From contig NZ_JYMR01000013.1 in assembly GCF_000938255.1 (NCBI RefSeq), positions 1-64,000 on the forward strand: a stretch of 64,000 nt of DNA. Direction: 5' to 3'. The notes beneath the pieces were generated by a model. The model was not told the DNA's origin. It saw only the letters and a list, made by a program, of their open reading frames with translations, and did no database searches. The first letter of the stretch is position 1, and each line of letters starts with the position of its first letter. Shown here piece after piece: positions 16,150 through 25,280 of the stretch. The position numbers and the translations under genes are program-made. The DNA is from Bradyrhizobium sp. LTSP849. Lineage in GTDB: Bacteria; Pseudomonadota; Alphaproteobacteria; Rhizobiales; Xanthobacteraceae.

Positions 16150-17121
16150 GTGAAGAATTTTTCCGATCTGACCGAGCGCGAGGTGCTTGCGGTCGCGATC
16201 TCCTCCGAGGAGGAGGACAGCCGCATCTACATGAGCTTCGCCGAGGATCTGAGAGAGCGATACCCGGACACGGCCAAGATTTTTGAGGAGATGGCCGAGG
16301 AGGAACGCGGCCACCGGCATCGCCTGCTCAAACTCTACGAAGAGCGCTTTGGCCCGCATCTGCCGCCGATCCGCCGCGAGAACGTCAAAGGCTTTTTGCG
16401 GCGGCGTCCGATCTGGCTGACCAAGAACCTGCCGCTCGACACGATCCGGAAGGAAGTCGAGACCATGGAGCTCGAGGCCGAGCGTTTCTACGCGAGGGCC
16501 GCCGAGCAGGCCGAGGATGTCGGCGTGCGCCGCCTGCTCGGCGATCTCGCCGAGGAAGAGAAGCACCACGAGAACCGCGCGGTCACGCTGACCGACGAGA
16601 TCCTGAAGCCCGACGTGCGCGCCGAGGAAGACCGCACGCGACGGCGGATGTTCGTGCTGCAATATGTGCAGCCGGGCCTCGCCGGGCTGATGGACGGATC
16701 GGTCTCGACCCTGGCGCCACTGTTCGCGGCCGCCTTCGCCACGCATCAGAATTGGCAAACGTTTCTGGTCGGCCTGGCCGCCTCGATCGGCGCCGGCATC
16801 AGCATGGGTTTTGCGGAAGCGCTGTCCGATGACGGCTCGCTGACCGGCCGCGGCTCGCCCTGGCTGCGCGGTGCCGCCAGCGGCATCATGACTGCGCTCG
16901 GCGGGCTCGGTCACTCCCTGCCCTTCTTGGTCCCTGATAGTTGGCCAAATGCGTTCTGGATCGCCACTGCGATGGCCGGCGTGGTCGTATTCTTCGAATT
17001 GTGGGCGATCGCCTTCATCCGCTCGCGCTACATGGATACTCCGTTCCTGCAGGCCGTGTTCCAGATCGTGCTCGGCGGCGCGATCGTGCTCGCGGTGGGG
17101 ATCTTGATCGGGGCGGCGTAG
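16150..17121 (+). CDS. mbfA: MbfA: membrane-bound ferritin-like iron exporter
   Basis: This 323-residue fusion has two parts. Residues 1-145 are a ferritin-like erythrin domain with the diiron ligands in [28 protein letters not shown] and [10 protein letters not shown]. Residues about 165-323 are a VIT1/CCC1-type transporter domain with five likely membrane segments and [19 protein letters not shown]. In Bradyrhizobium and Agrobacterium this protein exports iron from the cytoplasm and protects against iron and peroxide stress. The ICE operator at 16111-16133 fits control by Irr. The start is the GTG at 16150, with a weak AGGG 6 bp upstream. The gene appears monocistronic. Confidence 0.95.
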   Translation: MKNFSDLTEREVLAVAISSEEEDSRIYMSFAEDLRERYPDTAKIFEEMAEEERGHRHRLLKLYEERFGPHLPPIRRENVKGFLRRRPIWLTKNLPLDTIRKEVETMELEAERFYARAAEQAEDVGVRRLLGDLAEEEKHHENRAVTLTDEILKPDVRAEEDRTRRRMFVLQYVQPGLAGLMDGSVSTLAPLFAAAFATHQNWQTFLVGLAASIGAGISMGFAEALSDDGSLTGRGSPWLRGAASGIMTALGGLGHSLPFLVPDSWPNAFWIATAMAGVVVFFELWAIAFIRSRYMDTPFLQAVFQIVLGGAIVLAVGILIGAA

Positions 17122-17136
17122 CAGCCTCACTGTCGG

Positions 17137-17239
17137 TGTCATCGCCCGCGAAAGCGGGCGATCCAGTACGCCGCGGCCGATCAGTTTAATCACAGCCGTC
17201 TCGGAATACTGGATCGCCCGGTCAAGCCGGGCGATGACA
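17137..17239. repeat. Palindromic intergenic repeat, family D (copy 1)
   Basis: TGTCATCGCCCGCGAAAGCG at the left and its partner GCCGGGCGATGACA at the right flank GATCCAGTACGCCG and ACTGGATCGCCC. Further copies are at 18938-19044 and 31386-31489. Confidence 0.88.
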
Positions 17240-17329
17240 GCTAGCCGGCATATCAATCGCCATCAAACGGCGGTTGCGCCATTTGGCCAAACTGCGCATC
17301 ATCTCGCCAGTGAAACGCAGGAGCATGTC

Positions 17330-18802
17330 GTGGCCAAGTCGGAATGGAGCTACAAGAGCGCGGTCGAGCTGTCGGCCGCATTGACTGCCAAGAAAGTTTC
17401 GTCGGTCGAGCTCACACAGGATGCGATCGATCGCATCGAGCGGCATGACGGCAAGGTCAACGCGATCTGCGTCCGGGATTTCGACCGTGCGCTCGACGCT
17501 GCACGCACAGCTGACGCAGCACTCGCGCGCGGCGAAAGAAAGCCGCTGCTTGGCCTGCCGATGACGGTGAAGGAGTCCTACAACGTCGCCGGCTTGCCCA
17601 CGACCTGGGGTATTCCCGCGCAGAAGGATTACATCGCCAAGGAAGACGCGCTGCCGATCACGCGGGTGAAGGACGCCGGCACCATCGTTCTCGGCAAGAC
17701 CAACGTGCCGCTCGCGCTCGCCGACTGGCAGAGCTACAACGACATCTACGGCACCACCAACAACCCCTACGATCTCGGCCGCACACCGGGCGGCTCGTCC
17801 GGTGGCTCGTCGGCCGCGCTGGCCGCGGGCTATGGGCCGCTCTCGATCGGCTCGGACATCGGTGGCTCGCTGCGCGTGCCGGCGTTCCATTGCGGTGTCT
17901 ATGCACACAAGCCGACCTTCAATCTCGTGGCCATGCGCGGGCATGTCGCGCCACCGGCGCCGCCTTTGCCATTCGAGCGCGACCTCTCGGTGATCGGTCC
18001 GATGGCGCGCAGCGCCGCCGACCTTTCCCTCCTGCTCGATGTCATGGCCGGCCCCGATCCAATCGACGCGGGCCTGGCCTATCGTCTCGAATTGCCGGCG
18101 GCGCGCCACAGCGCGCTCAGGGATTTCCGCGTGCTGCTGATCGACACCGACCCGGTGCTGCCGACTGATACCGCCGTGCGCGGCACCCTCAACAAGCTCG
18201 CTGACCATCTCGCCAAGGCTGGCGTGAAGATCGAACGCAAGAGCCCGCTGCTGCCGGACTTCGCGGCCTCTTCGCGGCTCTACATGCGGATGCTGATGTC
18301 ATTCCTCGCCGCAAGTTTTGCACCCGACATTTATGCTGGCGCCAAGGCCGCTGCGGCGGCGCTCCCCGAAGGCGATAACAGCCTCGCCGCAGAGCGGCTG
18401 CGCGGCATCGCGCTGAGCCACCGCGACTGGGTGGTGGCGAACGCAGGACGCACGCGGCTGCGCGCGCAATGGCGGGAGCTTTTCAAGACATATGACGCAG
18501 TGATCTGTCCGGTCATGCCGACGCCGGCCTATCCGCACGACCATTCGGAAGACCAGGAAACCCGCCGCATCACCATCGACGGCAAGAAGTACGCCTATCC
18601 CGACCAACTCGCCTGGCCTGGCATCGCCACGCTGCCCGGCCTGCCCTCCACCGCGATCCCGACCGGCTTTGCGCCGGATGGGCTGCCGGTCGGCGTCCAG
18701 ATCGTCGGCCCATGGCTGGAGGACCGCACACCGCTCAAGCTCGCCGAGCTGATCGAGCGCGAGTTCGGCGGATTTGTGCCACCGAAGATGTTTGACGATT
18801 AG
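17330..18802 (+). CDS. Amidase signature-family hydrolase
   Basis: The 490-residue protein starts at GTG 17330, with GCAGGAG 6 bp upstream. It has the amidase Ser-cisSer-Lys triad: Lys in LGLPMTVKESYNVAG, the Gly/Ser-rich loop TPGGSSGGSSAALAAG, and the nucleophilic Ser in GSDIGGSLRVPAF. FHCGVYAHKPT follows as usual. The C-terminal half contains AVICPVMPTPAYPHDHSE and PTGFAPDGLPVGVQIVGPW. It hydrolyses a C-N bond of an unknown amide. It has no GatCAB-specific context and no signal peptide. It is not closely coupled to neighbours; a longer frame starting at 17234 overlaps repeat sequence. Confidence 0.9.
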   Translation: MAKSEWSYKSAVELSAALTAKKVSSVELTQDAIDRIERHDGKVNAICVRDFDRALDAARTADAALARGERKPLLGLPMTVKESYNVAGLPTTWGIPAQKDYIAKEDALPITRVKDAGTIVLGKTNVPLALADWQSYNDIYGTTNNPYDLGRTPGGSSGGSSAALAAGYGPLSIGSDIGGSLRVPAFHCGVYAHKPTFNLVAMRGHVAPPAPPLPFERDLSVIGPMARSAADLSLLLDVMAGPDPIDAGLAYRLELPAARHSALRDFRVLLIDTDPVLPTDTAVRGTLNKLADHLAKAGVKIERKSPLLPDFAASSRLYMRMLMSFLAASFAPDIYAGAKAAAAALPEGDNSLAAERLRGIALSHRDWVVANAGRTRLRAQWRELFKTYDAVICPVMPTPAYPHDHSEDQETRRITIDGKKYAYPDQLAWPGIATLPGLPSTAIPTGFAPDGLPVGVQIVGPWLEDRTPLKLAELIEREFGGFVPPKMFDD

Positions 18803-18810
18803 TGCCGCCT

Positions 18811-18898
18811 CGTCATTGCGAGCGAAGCGAAGCAATCCAGAGATCTATCCGCGGAAACAGTCTGGATTGCTTCGTCGCAATGGCTCCTCGCGATGACG
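18811..18898. repeat. Palindromic intergenic repeat, family C (copy 2)
   Basis: CGTCATTGCGAGCGAAGCGA at the left, and GCTCCTCGCGATGACG at the right with two changes. The central GCGGAAACAGTCTGGATTGC is identical to the copy at 13192-13277. Confidence 0.85.
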
Positions 18899-18937
18899 GA
18901 GCAAAATGGCGTGGAGCAAGGCGTAACCCACTCTCCG

Positions 18938-19044
18938 CCGTCATGCCACGCGAAGGCGGGGCATCCAGTACGCCGCGGCGACAATTGGTACACACAACTC
19001 CCGCTGCGGCGTACTGGATCGCCCGGTCAAGCCGGGCGATGACA
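18938..19044. repeat. Palindromic intergenic repeat, family D (copy 2)
   Basis: CGTCATGCCACGCGAAGGCG at the left and GGTCAAGCCGGGCGATGACA at the right flank GGCATCCAGTACGCCGCGG and GCGGCGTACTGGATCG. It directly follows a family C copy, so the 255-bp space between the amidase and the alcohol dehydrogenase stops is nearly all repeat. Confidence 0.85.
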
Positions 19045-19057
19045 CGGTCAGTGTGGC

Positions 19058-20146
19058 TCAGCTATCGAACATGATCACGCTGCGCAGCGTCTTGCCGGCT
19101 TTCATGTTGGCAAAGCCTTCGTTGATCTCCGACAGCTTCAGCTTGGCCGAGATCCAGTCTTCCAGATGCAGCCGTCCGCGCAGGTAGAAATCGACCAGCC
19201 GCGGCATGTCGACGCGAAAATGGTTCGAGCCCATCGAGGAGCCCTGGATCCTGCGCTCGCGCAGGAAGTCGAAGCCGTGCAGCTCGATCTTCTGGCCGAA
19301 CGGGATCATGCCGACGATGGTGGCGGTGCCGCCGGCGGCAAGCATGCCGAACGCCTGCTCCGCGGTTTCCTTGCGACCGAGCACCTCGAAGGAATGATGC
19401 ACGCCGCCATTGGTGAGATCGCGCACCTGCTTCACCACGTCGCCGTCGGCGGGATTGATGATGTCGGTGGCCCCCAGCTTGGTCGCGAGCTGGAGCTTTG
19501 CCGGATTGGTGTCGATGGCGATGATGCGGCCGGCGCCCGCGATCTGCGCGCCGTTGATCGCGGCCATGCCGACGCCACCGCAGCCGATCACCGCGACGGT
19601 TTCGCCGGCCGTCACCTTCGCGGTGTTCACGACCGCGCCGTAGCCGGTGATGACGCCGCAGCCGATCAGCGCGGCAAGATCGAGCGGCATTTCCTTGCGG
19701 ATTTTGACGATGGCATTTTCGTGCACCAGCATCTGCTCGGCAAAGGACGAGAGATTGAGAAACTGGTGCAGCTTCTCCGGCTTCGACCACTGCATTCGGT
19801 CGGAGACGCCCGGCAGCAACTTCACCGTGGTGTCGGTGCAGAGCACGGTGCGGCCGGTAGTGCAATTGTCGCAGGTGCCACAGAACACGGACAAGCAGGT
19901 GACAACGTGATCTCCGGGCTTCACATAGGTGACGTCGGAGCCGACCTGCTCGACCACGCCGGCGGACTCGTGCCCGAGCACCGCGGGCAGCGGATGTGGA
20001 TAGAGGCCTTCCATGAAGTGCAAATCGGAATGGCAGAGTCCGGCGACCGACGTGCGGATCAGGACCTCGCGCGGGCCCGGCTTCGGCAAGCTGACATCCT
20101 CGATGACCAGAGGCTTGTTGACTTCATAGAGGACAGCGGCCTTCAT
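19058..20146 (-). CDS. Zinc-dependent alcohol dehydrogenase (MDR family)
   Basis: The 362-residue protein starts at the ATG at 20146 (GGGAG 7 bp upstream). Catalytic zinc ligands are Cys in VAGLCHSDLHF, His in LGHESAGVVEQVG and Cys in LIGCGVITGYGAV. The structural zinc lobe CGTCDNCTTGRTVLC is complete. The coenzyme site is VAVIGCGGVGMAAINGAQ, followed by an acidic IIAIDTNPAK that favours NAD. The gene lies 43 bp downstream of the acyl-CoA dehydrogenase gene and is probably in one operon with it. The general class III/NDMA-type layout is clear; the alcohol substrate is not. Confidence 0.9.
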   Translation of the reverse strand: MKAAVLYEVNKPLVIEDVSLPKPGPREVLIRTSVAGLCHSDLHFMEGLYPHPLPAVLGHESAGVVEQVGSDVTYVKPGDHVVTCLSVFCGTCDNCTTGRTVLCTDTTVKLLPGVSDRMQWSKPEKLHQFLNLSSFAEQMLVHENAIVKIRKEMPLDLAALIGCGVITGYGAVVNTAKVTAGETVAVIGCGGVGMAAINGAQIAGAGRIIAIDTNPAKLQLATKLGATDIINPADGDVVKQVRDLTNGGVHHSFEVLGRKETAEQAFGMLAAGGTATIVGMIPFGQKIELHGFDFLRERRIQGSSMGSNHFRVDMPRLVDFYLRGRLHLEDWISAKLKLSEINEGFANMKAGKTLRSVIMFDS

Positions 20147-20189
20147 CGAGCACTCCCTATCGCTTTTTTGCTTTGGACGCGGGCGCAGC

Positions 20190-21974
20190 CTACGCTGCCA
20201 GAACCAGTTCGCCAACCTCGCTCATGCCAGCGTCGCGATCGCCGAGCAGCAGTGCGGCGATCTTCTGCTGCGTGGCATTTTCCGTCAGCCGGAACGGATC
20301 GCTCGACGACACCCGGTGATCGATCACGAGACGCGACAGCAGCAGCCTGCGGGCATCGCCGCGCATGTCGTAGATACGGTGCGCTTCCCAGGCGAGCGCG
20401 ACGGCGCTAGCGACATGATAGAGCAGGCTCGTCGCGCGCCGCGCATCTGCTTCGTTCTCGGATTTGCCCGCAACCTCGCGCGCAAAGCCAACCGCGCGAT
20501 CGGTAAGGCCGCGCAGACGGTCGCGCCAGGCCTGCGGCACGGACGCGCTGTCGTCGAGCCGGGCGTGCAGGTCGGCGGCAAGCGCGGCTTCGGCGCCGTG
20601 GCGGCCGACGGCGCGCCTCAGCGCATCGATGGCGACGATGTTGCCGGTGCCTTCCCAGACTGAGCCGAGATGCGCATCGCGAAGCAGCCGCGGAGTGGCG
20701 AATTCCTCGATATAGCCGATGCCGCCGCGCATCTCGAGCGCATCGCCGCAGACTTTTCGCGCGTCGCGCGTGGCGCGGAATTTCAACGTTGGCGTCAGGA
20801 TGCGCAGCAGCGCCGCCGCATCCTGGCTGCCGGCCTCGGCACGGTCGAGCGCATCGGCGGTCAGAAAGCTCATCGACAGCGCCTGCTCGACCGGCAGCAT
20901 GATCTTCAGCATCTGGCGCCGGCCGAGCGGCAGGTCAATGATGCGGTTGCCGAACACGACGCGGTTCTTGGCGACCGTCATCGCATCATGATAGGCGCGG
21001 CGCATCAGCGCAGTCGACTTGACGCCGTTCGAGAGCCGCGACGAGTTCACCATCTCGGCCATCTGCACAAAGCCGCGATCGAGCTTACCGACGGCGTACG
21101 CGATTGCGCCTTCGAGCTTGATCTCGCCCGAGGCCATCGAGCGGGTGCCGAGCTTGTCCTTGAGACGCACGATCCGGTAGTGATTCTGTGAGCCATCGTC
21201 GAGGAAACGCGGCATCAGGAACAGGCCGACGCCGCGCGTGCCGGGCCCGGCGCCTTCGGGACGCGCCAGCAGCATCACCACCTTGGCGTCCGCGTTCGAG
21301 CAGAACCATTTCTCGCCGGTGAGGCGCCAATGGTCGCCCTCCTGCACCGCGCGCGTGGTCAGCGTGCCGACGTCGGAGCCGCCTTCCTTCTCGGTCATGA
21401 ACTGGCCGCCTTGCGTCAGCTTGCTCATGTCGGTCTGGGTCAGGCCGTCGAGATATTTGGCCTTCAGCGCGTCGCTGCCAAAATTCGCCAAGAGCTTGGC
21501 GCAACCGTCGGTGACGTTGATCGGGCAACCCATGCCGAATTCGGTCTGGTTGAACAGAAAAGTGAAGGCATGCTTGGCCACGACAGGATATTTGTCGGGC
21601 CAGCCCATGATCCCCTTGCGGAGCGAGAGCGCATGGATGCCGAACTCGCCGAACGCGGCCTTCTCCAGCTCGCGATAGGCCGGGTGGTATTCGATCCACT
21701 GCACGTCGCGGCCGAACTTGTCGCGCTGGTGCAGTACTGGCGTGTGCCGGTCGGCCAGCCGCGCATAATCGTCGAGCGGGCCGCCGGCCAATTCACCCAG
21801 GCGATCGAGATGCGGCTCGATGTGGCGGAACAGCGTGTCCGGCAGATGGATACGCAGGAGATCCGTCAGCGCCTGATCCGCACGGTAAAAGTTCATGCCA
21901 GTGGTATCGGGCGCCAGCAGGCCGGATGGCGCGGCCGCGACATTTTTCTCCTGTGCTGTGCCCGGATGTCGCAT
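20190..21974 (-). CDS. Acyl-CoA dehydrogenase (AidB/long-form type)
   Basis: This 594-residue protein is longer than typical 380-residue acyl-CoA dehydrogenases. FAD and substrate motifs are visible: LTQGGQFMTEKEGGSDVGTL, WRLTGEKWFCSNADA, LKDKLGTRSMASGEIKLEGA, and the C-terminal MRGGIGYIEEFATPRLLRDA and VWEGTGNIVAIDALR. The Glu in YIEEF is the position used as catalytic base in AidB-like and isovaleryl-type members. An additional helical C-terminal domain of about 130 residues explains the length. It is divergent from the SDR gene at 22208 and upstream of the alcohol dehydrogenase gene in the same operon. The substrate chain type is unknown. Confidence 0.88.
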   Translation of the reverse strand: MRHPGTAQEKNVAAAPSGLLAPDTTGMNFYRADQALTDLLRIHLPDTLFRHIEPHLDRLGELAGGPLDDYARLADRHTPVLHQRDKFGRDVQWIEYHPAYRELEKAAFGEFGIHALSLRKGIMGWPDKYPVVAKHAFTFLFNQTEFGMGCPINVTDGCAKLLANFGSDALKAKYLDGLTQTDMSKLTQGGQFMTEKEGGSDVGTLTTRAVQEGDHWRLTGEKWFCSNADAKVVMLLARPEGAGPGTRGVGLFLMPRFLDDGSQNHYRIVRLKDKLGTRSMASGEIKLEGAIAYAVGKLDRGFVQMAEMVNSSRLSNGVKSTALMRRAYHDAMTVAKNRVVFGNRIIDLPLGRRQMLKIMLPVEQALSMSFLTADALDRAEAGSQDAAALLRILTPTLKFRATRDARKVCGDALEMRGGIGYIEEFATPRLLRDAHLGSVWEGTGNIVAIDALRRAVGRHGAEAALAADLHARLDDSASVPQAWRDRLRGLTDRAVGFAREVAGKSENEADARRATSLLYHVASAVALAWEAHRIYDMRGDARRLLLSRLVIDHRVSSSDPFRLTENATQQKIAALLLGDRDAGMSEVGELVLAA

Positions 21975-22207
21975 GATCGTCCTCTTCGTTTCCGCGCCCT
22001 GCGGTCATTTTGCGCTGCTTTAACGCTTGCCGCTTGGGATGATGTCGATCATGCTCCAGCCGACAGATTGGATAAAGCCGCAAATTGTCAGGGAGGCATG
22101 ATCGCCGCGAGGGAGCAATTCGCTCTGCGGAATTGTGATCAAGCCGGCTGGTTGTCCGCGCGGCGGATGCATAGATCAACGGCTCCCAGTCTTCGAGAGA
22201 TCACGCC

Positions 22208-22909
22208 ATGGAACACCCAAAGTACAAGATCGCGCTCATTGTCGGCGCTGGCGAAGGCCTCAGCGCCTCGCTGGCGCGGCTGCTATCCGCCCAGGGGATT
22301 CGCGTCGCACTCGCCGCGCGAAAGATCGAGAAGCTCGGCGCACTCTGTAGCGAGACCGGCGCCAAGGCCTATGCCTGCAACGCCACGGAGCCGGAGGAGG
22401 TCGAGCGCCTGTTCGGCCTGGTCGAGCGCGAGATCGGCACCCCCGACCTCGTCGTCTACAACGCCAGCGGCCGCGCGCGCGGGCCGTTCGTCGATCTGGT
22501 CCCGGCCGACGTTGCTCAAGCCATCGCGGTCAGCGGCTATGGCGGTTTCCTGGTGGCACAGCAGGCCGCAAAGCGCATGCTGCCGAACAAGCACGGCGCG
22601 ATCCTGTTCACGGGCGCCTCGGCAAGCGTCAAGGGCTATGCGCAATCCGCTCCGTTCGCGATGGGCAAATTCGCGCTGCGCGGGCTCGCACAAAGCATGG
22701 CGCGCGAGCTGTCGCCGCAAGGCATCCATGTCGCGCATTTCGTGATCGACGGCGGCATCAAGAGCACAGCGCGCACCGAGCCAACGGACAAGCCTGACTC
22801 GATGCTCGATCCCGATGCGATCGCGGAGAGCTATTGGAACGTGTTGCAGCAGCCGCGCAGCGCCTGGAGCTGGGAGCTGGAGCTGCGGCCCTGGGTGGAG
22901 AAATTTTGA
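22208..22909 (+). CDS. SDR-family protein lacking the catalytic tyrosine
   Basis: This 233-residue protein has the cofactor site ALIVGAGEGLSASLARLLSA (GAGEGLSA instead of TG-x3-GIG) and DLVVYNASGRARGPF (NASG for NNAG). The active-site segment is FTGASASVKGYAQSAPFAMGK: the Ser is present, but the Y-x3-K motif reads F-A-M-G-K, so Tyr is replaced by Phe while Lys is kept. The same pattern occurs in a recognisable SDR subgroup, so it is probably not a recent mutation. The reaction may be non-redox or use a different acid. It is divergent from the acyl-CoA dehydrogenase gene. Confidence 0.85.
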   Translation: MEHPKYKIALIVGAGEGLSASLARLLSAQGIRVALAARKIEKLGALCSETGAKAYACNATEPEEVERLFGLVEREIGTPDLVVYNASGRARGPFVDLVPADVAQAIAVSGYGGFLVAQQAAKRMLPNKHGAILFTGASASVKGYAQSAPFAMGKFALRGLAQSMARELSPQGIHVAHFVIDGGIKSTARTEPTDKPDSMLDPDAIAESYWNVLQQPRSAWSWELELRPWVEKF

Positions 22910-22920
22910 AGCACGACTGC

Positions 22921-23008
22921 CGTAGGGTGGGCAAAGGCGCATCGCGCCGTGCCCACCAGTGACGACGAGGACGCAAATGGTGGGCACGCTTCGCTTTGCC
23001 CACCCTAC
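22921..23008. repeat. Palindromic intergenic repeat, family B (copy 3)
   Basis: CGTAGGGTGGGCAAAGGCGC at the left and CGCTTTGCCCACCCTACA at the right flank GTGCCCACC and GGTGGGCACG. It fills the space between the SDR and enoyl-CoA hydratase genes. Confidence 0.9.
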
Positions 23009-23026
23009 AAGAGCAGAGGGAGCGAC

Positions 23027-23857
23027 ATGACCATGGAAACCACCGTCGACACCGGCACCAATGAACTGCTCTGCGTCATCCGCGACCGCGTCGCGGTGAT
23101 CACACTGAACCGTCCGGAGGCACGCAACTCGCTGTCGGACACGCTGACGCCGGCGCTGCGCACGATGATCCGGACCTGCGGCGAGGACCCCAATGTCGGC
23201 GCGCTGCTGATCACCGGCGCCGGCGAAGCGTTCTGCGCCGGCGGCAACGTCAAGGGCATGGGCGCGCATCGCGACCCGAAGAAGCTGGAAATGTCGCTCG
23301 AGGATAAGGTCGCCGATCTCCAGGAGCGGCAGCGGCTGCTCACCGGCGCGCTGGTGTCCGTCCGCAAGCCGACGATTGCCGCCCTGCCCGGCGCCGCGGC
23401 CGGCGCCGGGCTTGCCATCGCCATGGCCTGCGACATCCGCATTGCCGCGCAATCAGCCTTCGTCGCCACCGGCTATGCTCGTATCGCGCTGAGCGGCGAT
23501 TACGGTATCGCCTGGCTGCTGACCCGGCTCGTCGGCACCGCACGGGCGCGCGAGCTGATGTTCACCGGCGACAAGGTCGACGCGGCGCGCTGCGAGGCCA
23601 TCGGCCTCGTCAACCGCGTGGTGCCCGACGACAAATTGCAGACTGAGGCCTTCGCGCTGGCCAAGTCGCTCGCCGAAGGCCCGCGCCTCGCGCTGCGCTA
23701 CATGAAAGACAATCTCGACGAGGCCCTGCAATTCGACTTCGAGACCGCCCGCGACCACGAGGCCGAACGTCTGGTCCGCCTGACCACGACCGCCGATCAC
23801 AAGGAGGCCGTGCAGGCCTTCATCGAGAAGCGCAAGGCGGTGTTCGCGGGGAAATAG
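23027..23857 (+). CDS. Enoyl-CoA hydratase/isomerase family protein
   Basis: This 276-residue protein starts at ATG 23027, with AGAGGGAG 6 bp upstream. Crotonase landmarks are VITLNRPEARNSLSD, the first oxyanion-hole segment ITGAGEAFCAGGNVKGMG, the second ALPGAAAGAGLAIAMACDIR, and SGDYGIAWLLTRLVGTARA. The usual catalytic Glu region has Asp (SGDYG), as in 1,2-epoxyphenylacetyl-CoA isomerase-like members, so hydratase activity is not certain. It would act with the acyl-CoA dehydrogenase across the divergent promoter in beta-oxidation-type degradation. An in-frame extension to 22949 runs through a repeat element. Confidence 0.88.
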   Translation: MTMETTVDTGTNELLCVIRDRVAVITLNRPEARNSLSDTLTPALRTMIRTCGEDPNVGALLITGAGEAFCAGGNVKGMGAHRDPKKLEMSLEDKVADLQERQRLLTGALVSVRKPTIAALPGAAAGAGLAIAMACDIRIAAQSAFVATGYARIALSGDYGIAWLLTRLVGTARARELMFTGDKVDAARCEAIGLVNRVVPDDKLQTEAFALAKSLAEGPRLALRYMKDNLDEALQFDFETARDHEAERLVRLTTTADHKEAVQAFIEKRKAVFAGK

Positions 23858-23901
23858 GGTCACACAGCCGCTGACCGCAAGAGCAATCGAGGAGTGACAC
23901 C

Positions 23902-24522
23902 ATGAGCCCTCGAAGATCAGGCGCTTACTATCTCATCGCCGGGGTGGTCTCGCTGATTGCGTTGGCCGTGTTGCCGGCGGCAGCAGCCGAGCCGGGAAAA
24001 TTCGTTGTCACTCAAGTCGCGCAGAAAAAATTGAGTGGCCTCCCACCGGGAGAGCTCTATTGGCGCGTCGAGAATTTCCCCACACTCGATCTGGCGCAAA
24101 ACGCTGCGAGCGCGAGCCCGAATTCATTGGCCGCTGAGGTCTCGGGCAAGGTCTGGCTGTTCACGCTCGGCCCGAAAGGCGGCATGACGCCTGGCGGCAC
24201 GACAGCCGCCGAGATCGGGCCGGTACCGGTCTTCGCGGCGCCCGAATATCTGCTGCAAATCAATCACGCCGGCGGTCCGCCCGGCTCCAGGACGCCGGTG
24301 CATTCCCATCCCGGCTCGGAGTCGTTCTATGTGCTCGCCGGACAGGTCGGCCAACGCACACCGCACGGCGTCAGCCGCACCGAAGCTGGCAAGTCGATGG
24401 TCGGCCACGGCCCGGACATGGCCATGGAAGTCTTCAGCGACGGGACGACGGACCTGGACCAACTGGTGATGTTTTTGTTGGATGCGACCCGGCCGGCCTC
24501 GGTGCCGGCCAAGTTCGAATGA
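23902..24522 (+). CDS. Secreted cupin-domain protein
   Basis: This 206-residue protein begins with a clear signal peptide (YYLIAGVVSLIALAVLPAAAAEP, cleavage likely after AAA near residue 31). A cupin motif is present: GPPGSRTPVHSHPGSESFYV with two His and the Glu, and the second motif GHGPDMAMEVFSDGTTD. It is thus a periplasmic beta-barrel that likely binds a metal; the ligand or reaction is unknown. It is 44 bp downstream of the enoyl-CoA hydratase gene. Confidence 0.82.
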   Translation: MSPRRSGAYYLIAGVVSLIALAVLPAAAAEPGKFVVTQVAQKKLSGLPPGELYWRVENFPTLDLAQNAASASPNSLAAEVSGKVWLFTLGPKGGMTPGGTTAAEIGPVPVFAAPEYLLQINHAGGPPGSRTPVHSHPGSESFYVLAGQVGQRTPHGVSRTEAGKSMVGHGPDMAMEVFSDGTTDLDQLVMFLLDATRPASVPAKFE

Positions 24523-24535
24523 GGCGCAAAAAAAT

Positions 24536-24563
24536 GCCCGGCTCTGAATCAACAGAGCCGGGC
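24536..24563 (-). terminator. Rho-independent terminator of the GNAT gene
   Basis: An 11-bp perfect stem (GCCCGGCTCTG and CAGAGCCGGGC) closes an AATCAA loop. On the minus strand it is followed by seven T residues, so it terminates the acetyltransferase transcript; it lies between two convergent genes and may serve both. Confidence 0.88.
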
Positions 24564-24574
24564 TTGGAGTGGTG

Positions 24575-25198
24575 TCAGGCCGAGGCTGAGGGGCTTACGG
24601 CCTGACGGGAAAGAGCGGCGAGGCGCCAGCTGGCGCAGGGAATGTCCTTCGGCGCGACATTGATCTCCTTGTCGAAGCGCACCAGCTTCCAGTCGTCCGG
24701 ATGGTTGACGAAGGCGAAGCCGGATTTGCGCGCGAGCGAGATCATGGTCTGGTTGGAGCGCAGCGTGTCGCCGAACATGTGCTCGGCTCGAAGCGCGGCT
24801 GCGCGGCATTCCAAATTCTTCAGCAGGGCGGTGGCGATGCCGTGGCCCTGCCAGCGGTCGTCGACCGAGAGACCGAACTCAAGTGCCGAAGTTTCGGCAT
24901 GAAAGGCATAACGGGCCTCAGCAACGATCGTGTCAAAACCGTCGACCGTCATGGTCGCGACGACCGTGAAACGTTCGCGCTCGCCGACCTGGAGGAAGTC
25001 GTGCAGCAGCCCCTTCGGCAATTCGCTGATGGCGCCGAAGAAGCGGTTGTAACGGGAGCGGGTCGTGAGCGAACGGAAATAATGCTGCAGCTCGTCGGTG
25101 TCGCGCGGCTCGACGAAGCGGACGTCGAGCGCCTCACCTTGCCGGGTGCGCAGCGTGTCCGAATATTGCTTCAGATCTTCCAGGCGAAGAATGCTCAT
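24575..25198 (-). CDS. GNAT-family N-acetyltransferase
   Basis: From the ATG at 25198 (GAAGG 9 bp upstream) the protein has 207 residues. The acetyl-CoA binding region reads LEFGLSVDDRWQGHGIATAL, with the Q-x-x-G-x-G/A pattern in RWQGHGIA, followed by AEHMFGDTLRSNQTMISLARK and GFAFVNHPDDWKLVRF. The N-terminal LTTRSRYNRFFGAISELP matches the single-domain proteins related to protein lysine acetyltransferases of the Pat type, but the target is unknown. It lies downstream of a DUF1127 gene. Confidence 0.85.
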   Translation of the reverse strand: MSILRLEDLKQYSDTLRTRQGEALDVRFVEPRDTDELQHYFRSLTTRSRYNRFFGAISELPKGLLHDFLQVGERERFTVVATMTVDGFDTIVAEARYAFHAETSALEFGLSVDDRWQGHGIATALLKNLECRAAALRAEHMFGDTLRSNQTMISLARKSGFAFVNHPDDWKLVRFDKEINVAPKDIPCASWRLAALSRQAVSPSASA

Positions 25199-25280
25199 GA
25201 CACGTGCCTTCAGAAATTTCCCTTGCGGAAAAGGGACCGCCGGCGCCCCTGTGATCAGGCGGCGCCGGCCTGGCGGCCAA

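Noticed and set aside
16126..17256. A 376-codon minus-strand frame opposite mbfA
   Set aside because: mbfA has clear ferritin-like and VIT1 features and an ICE operator; the opposite frame has none and runs through a repeat.
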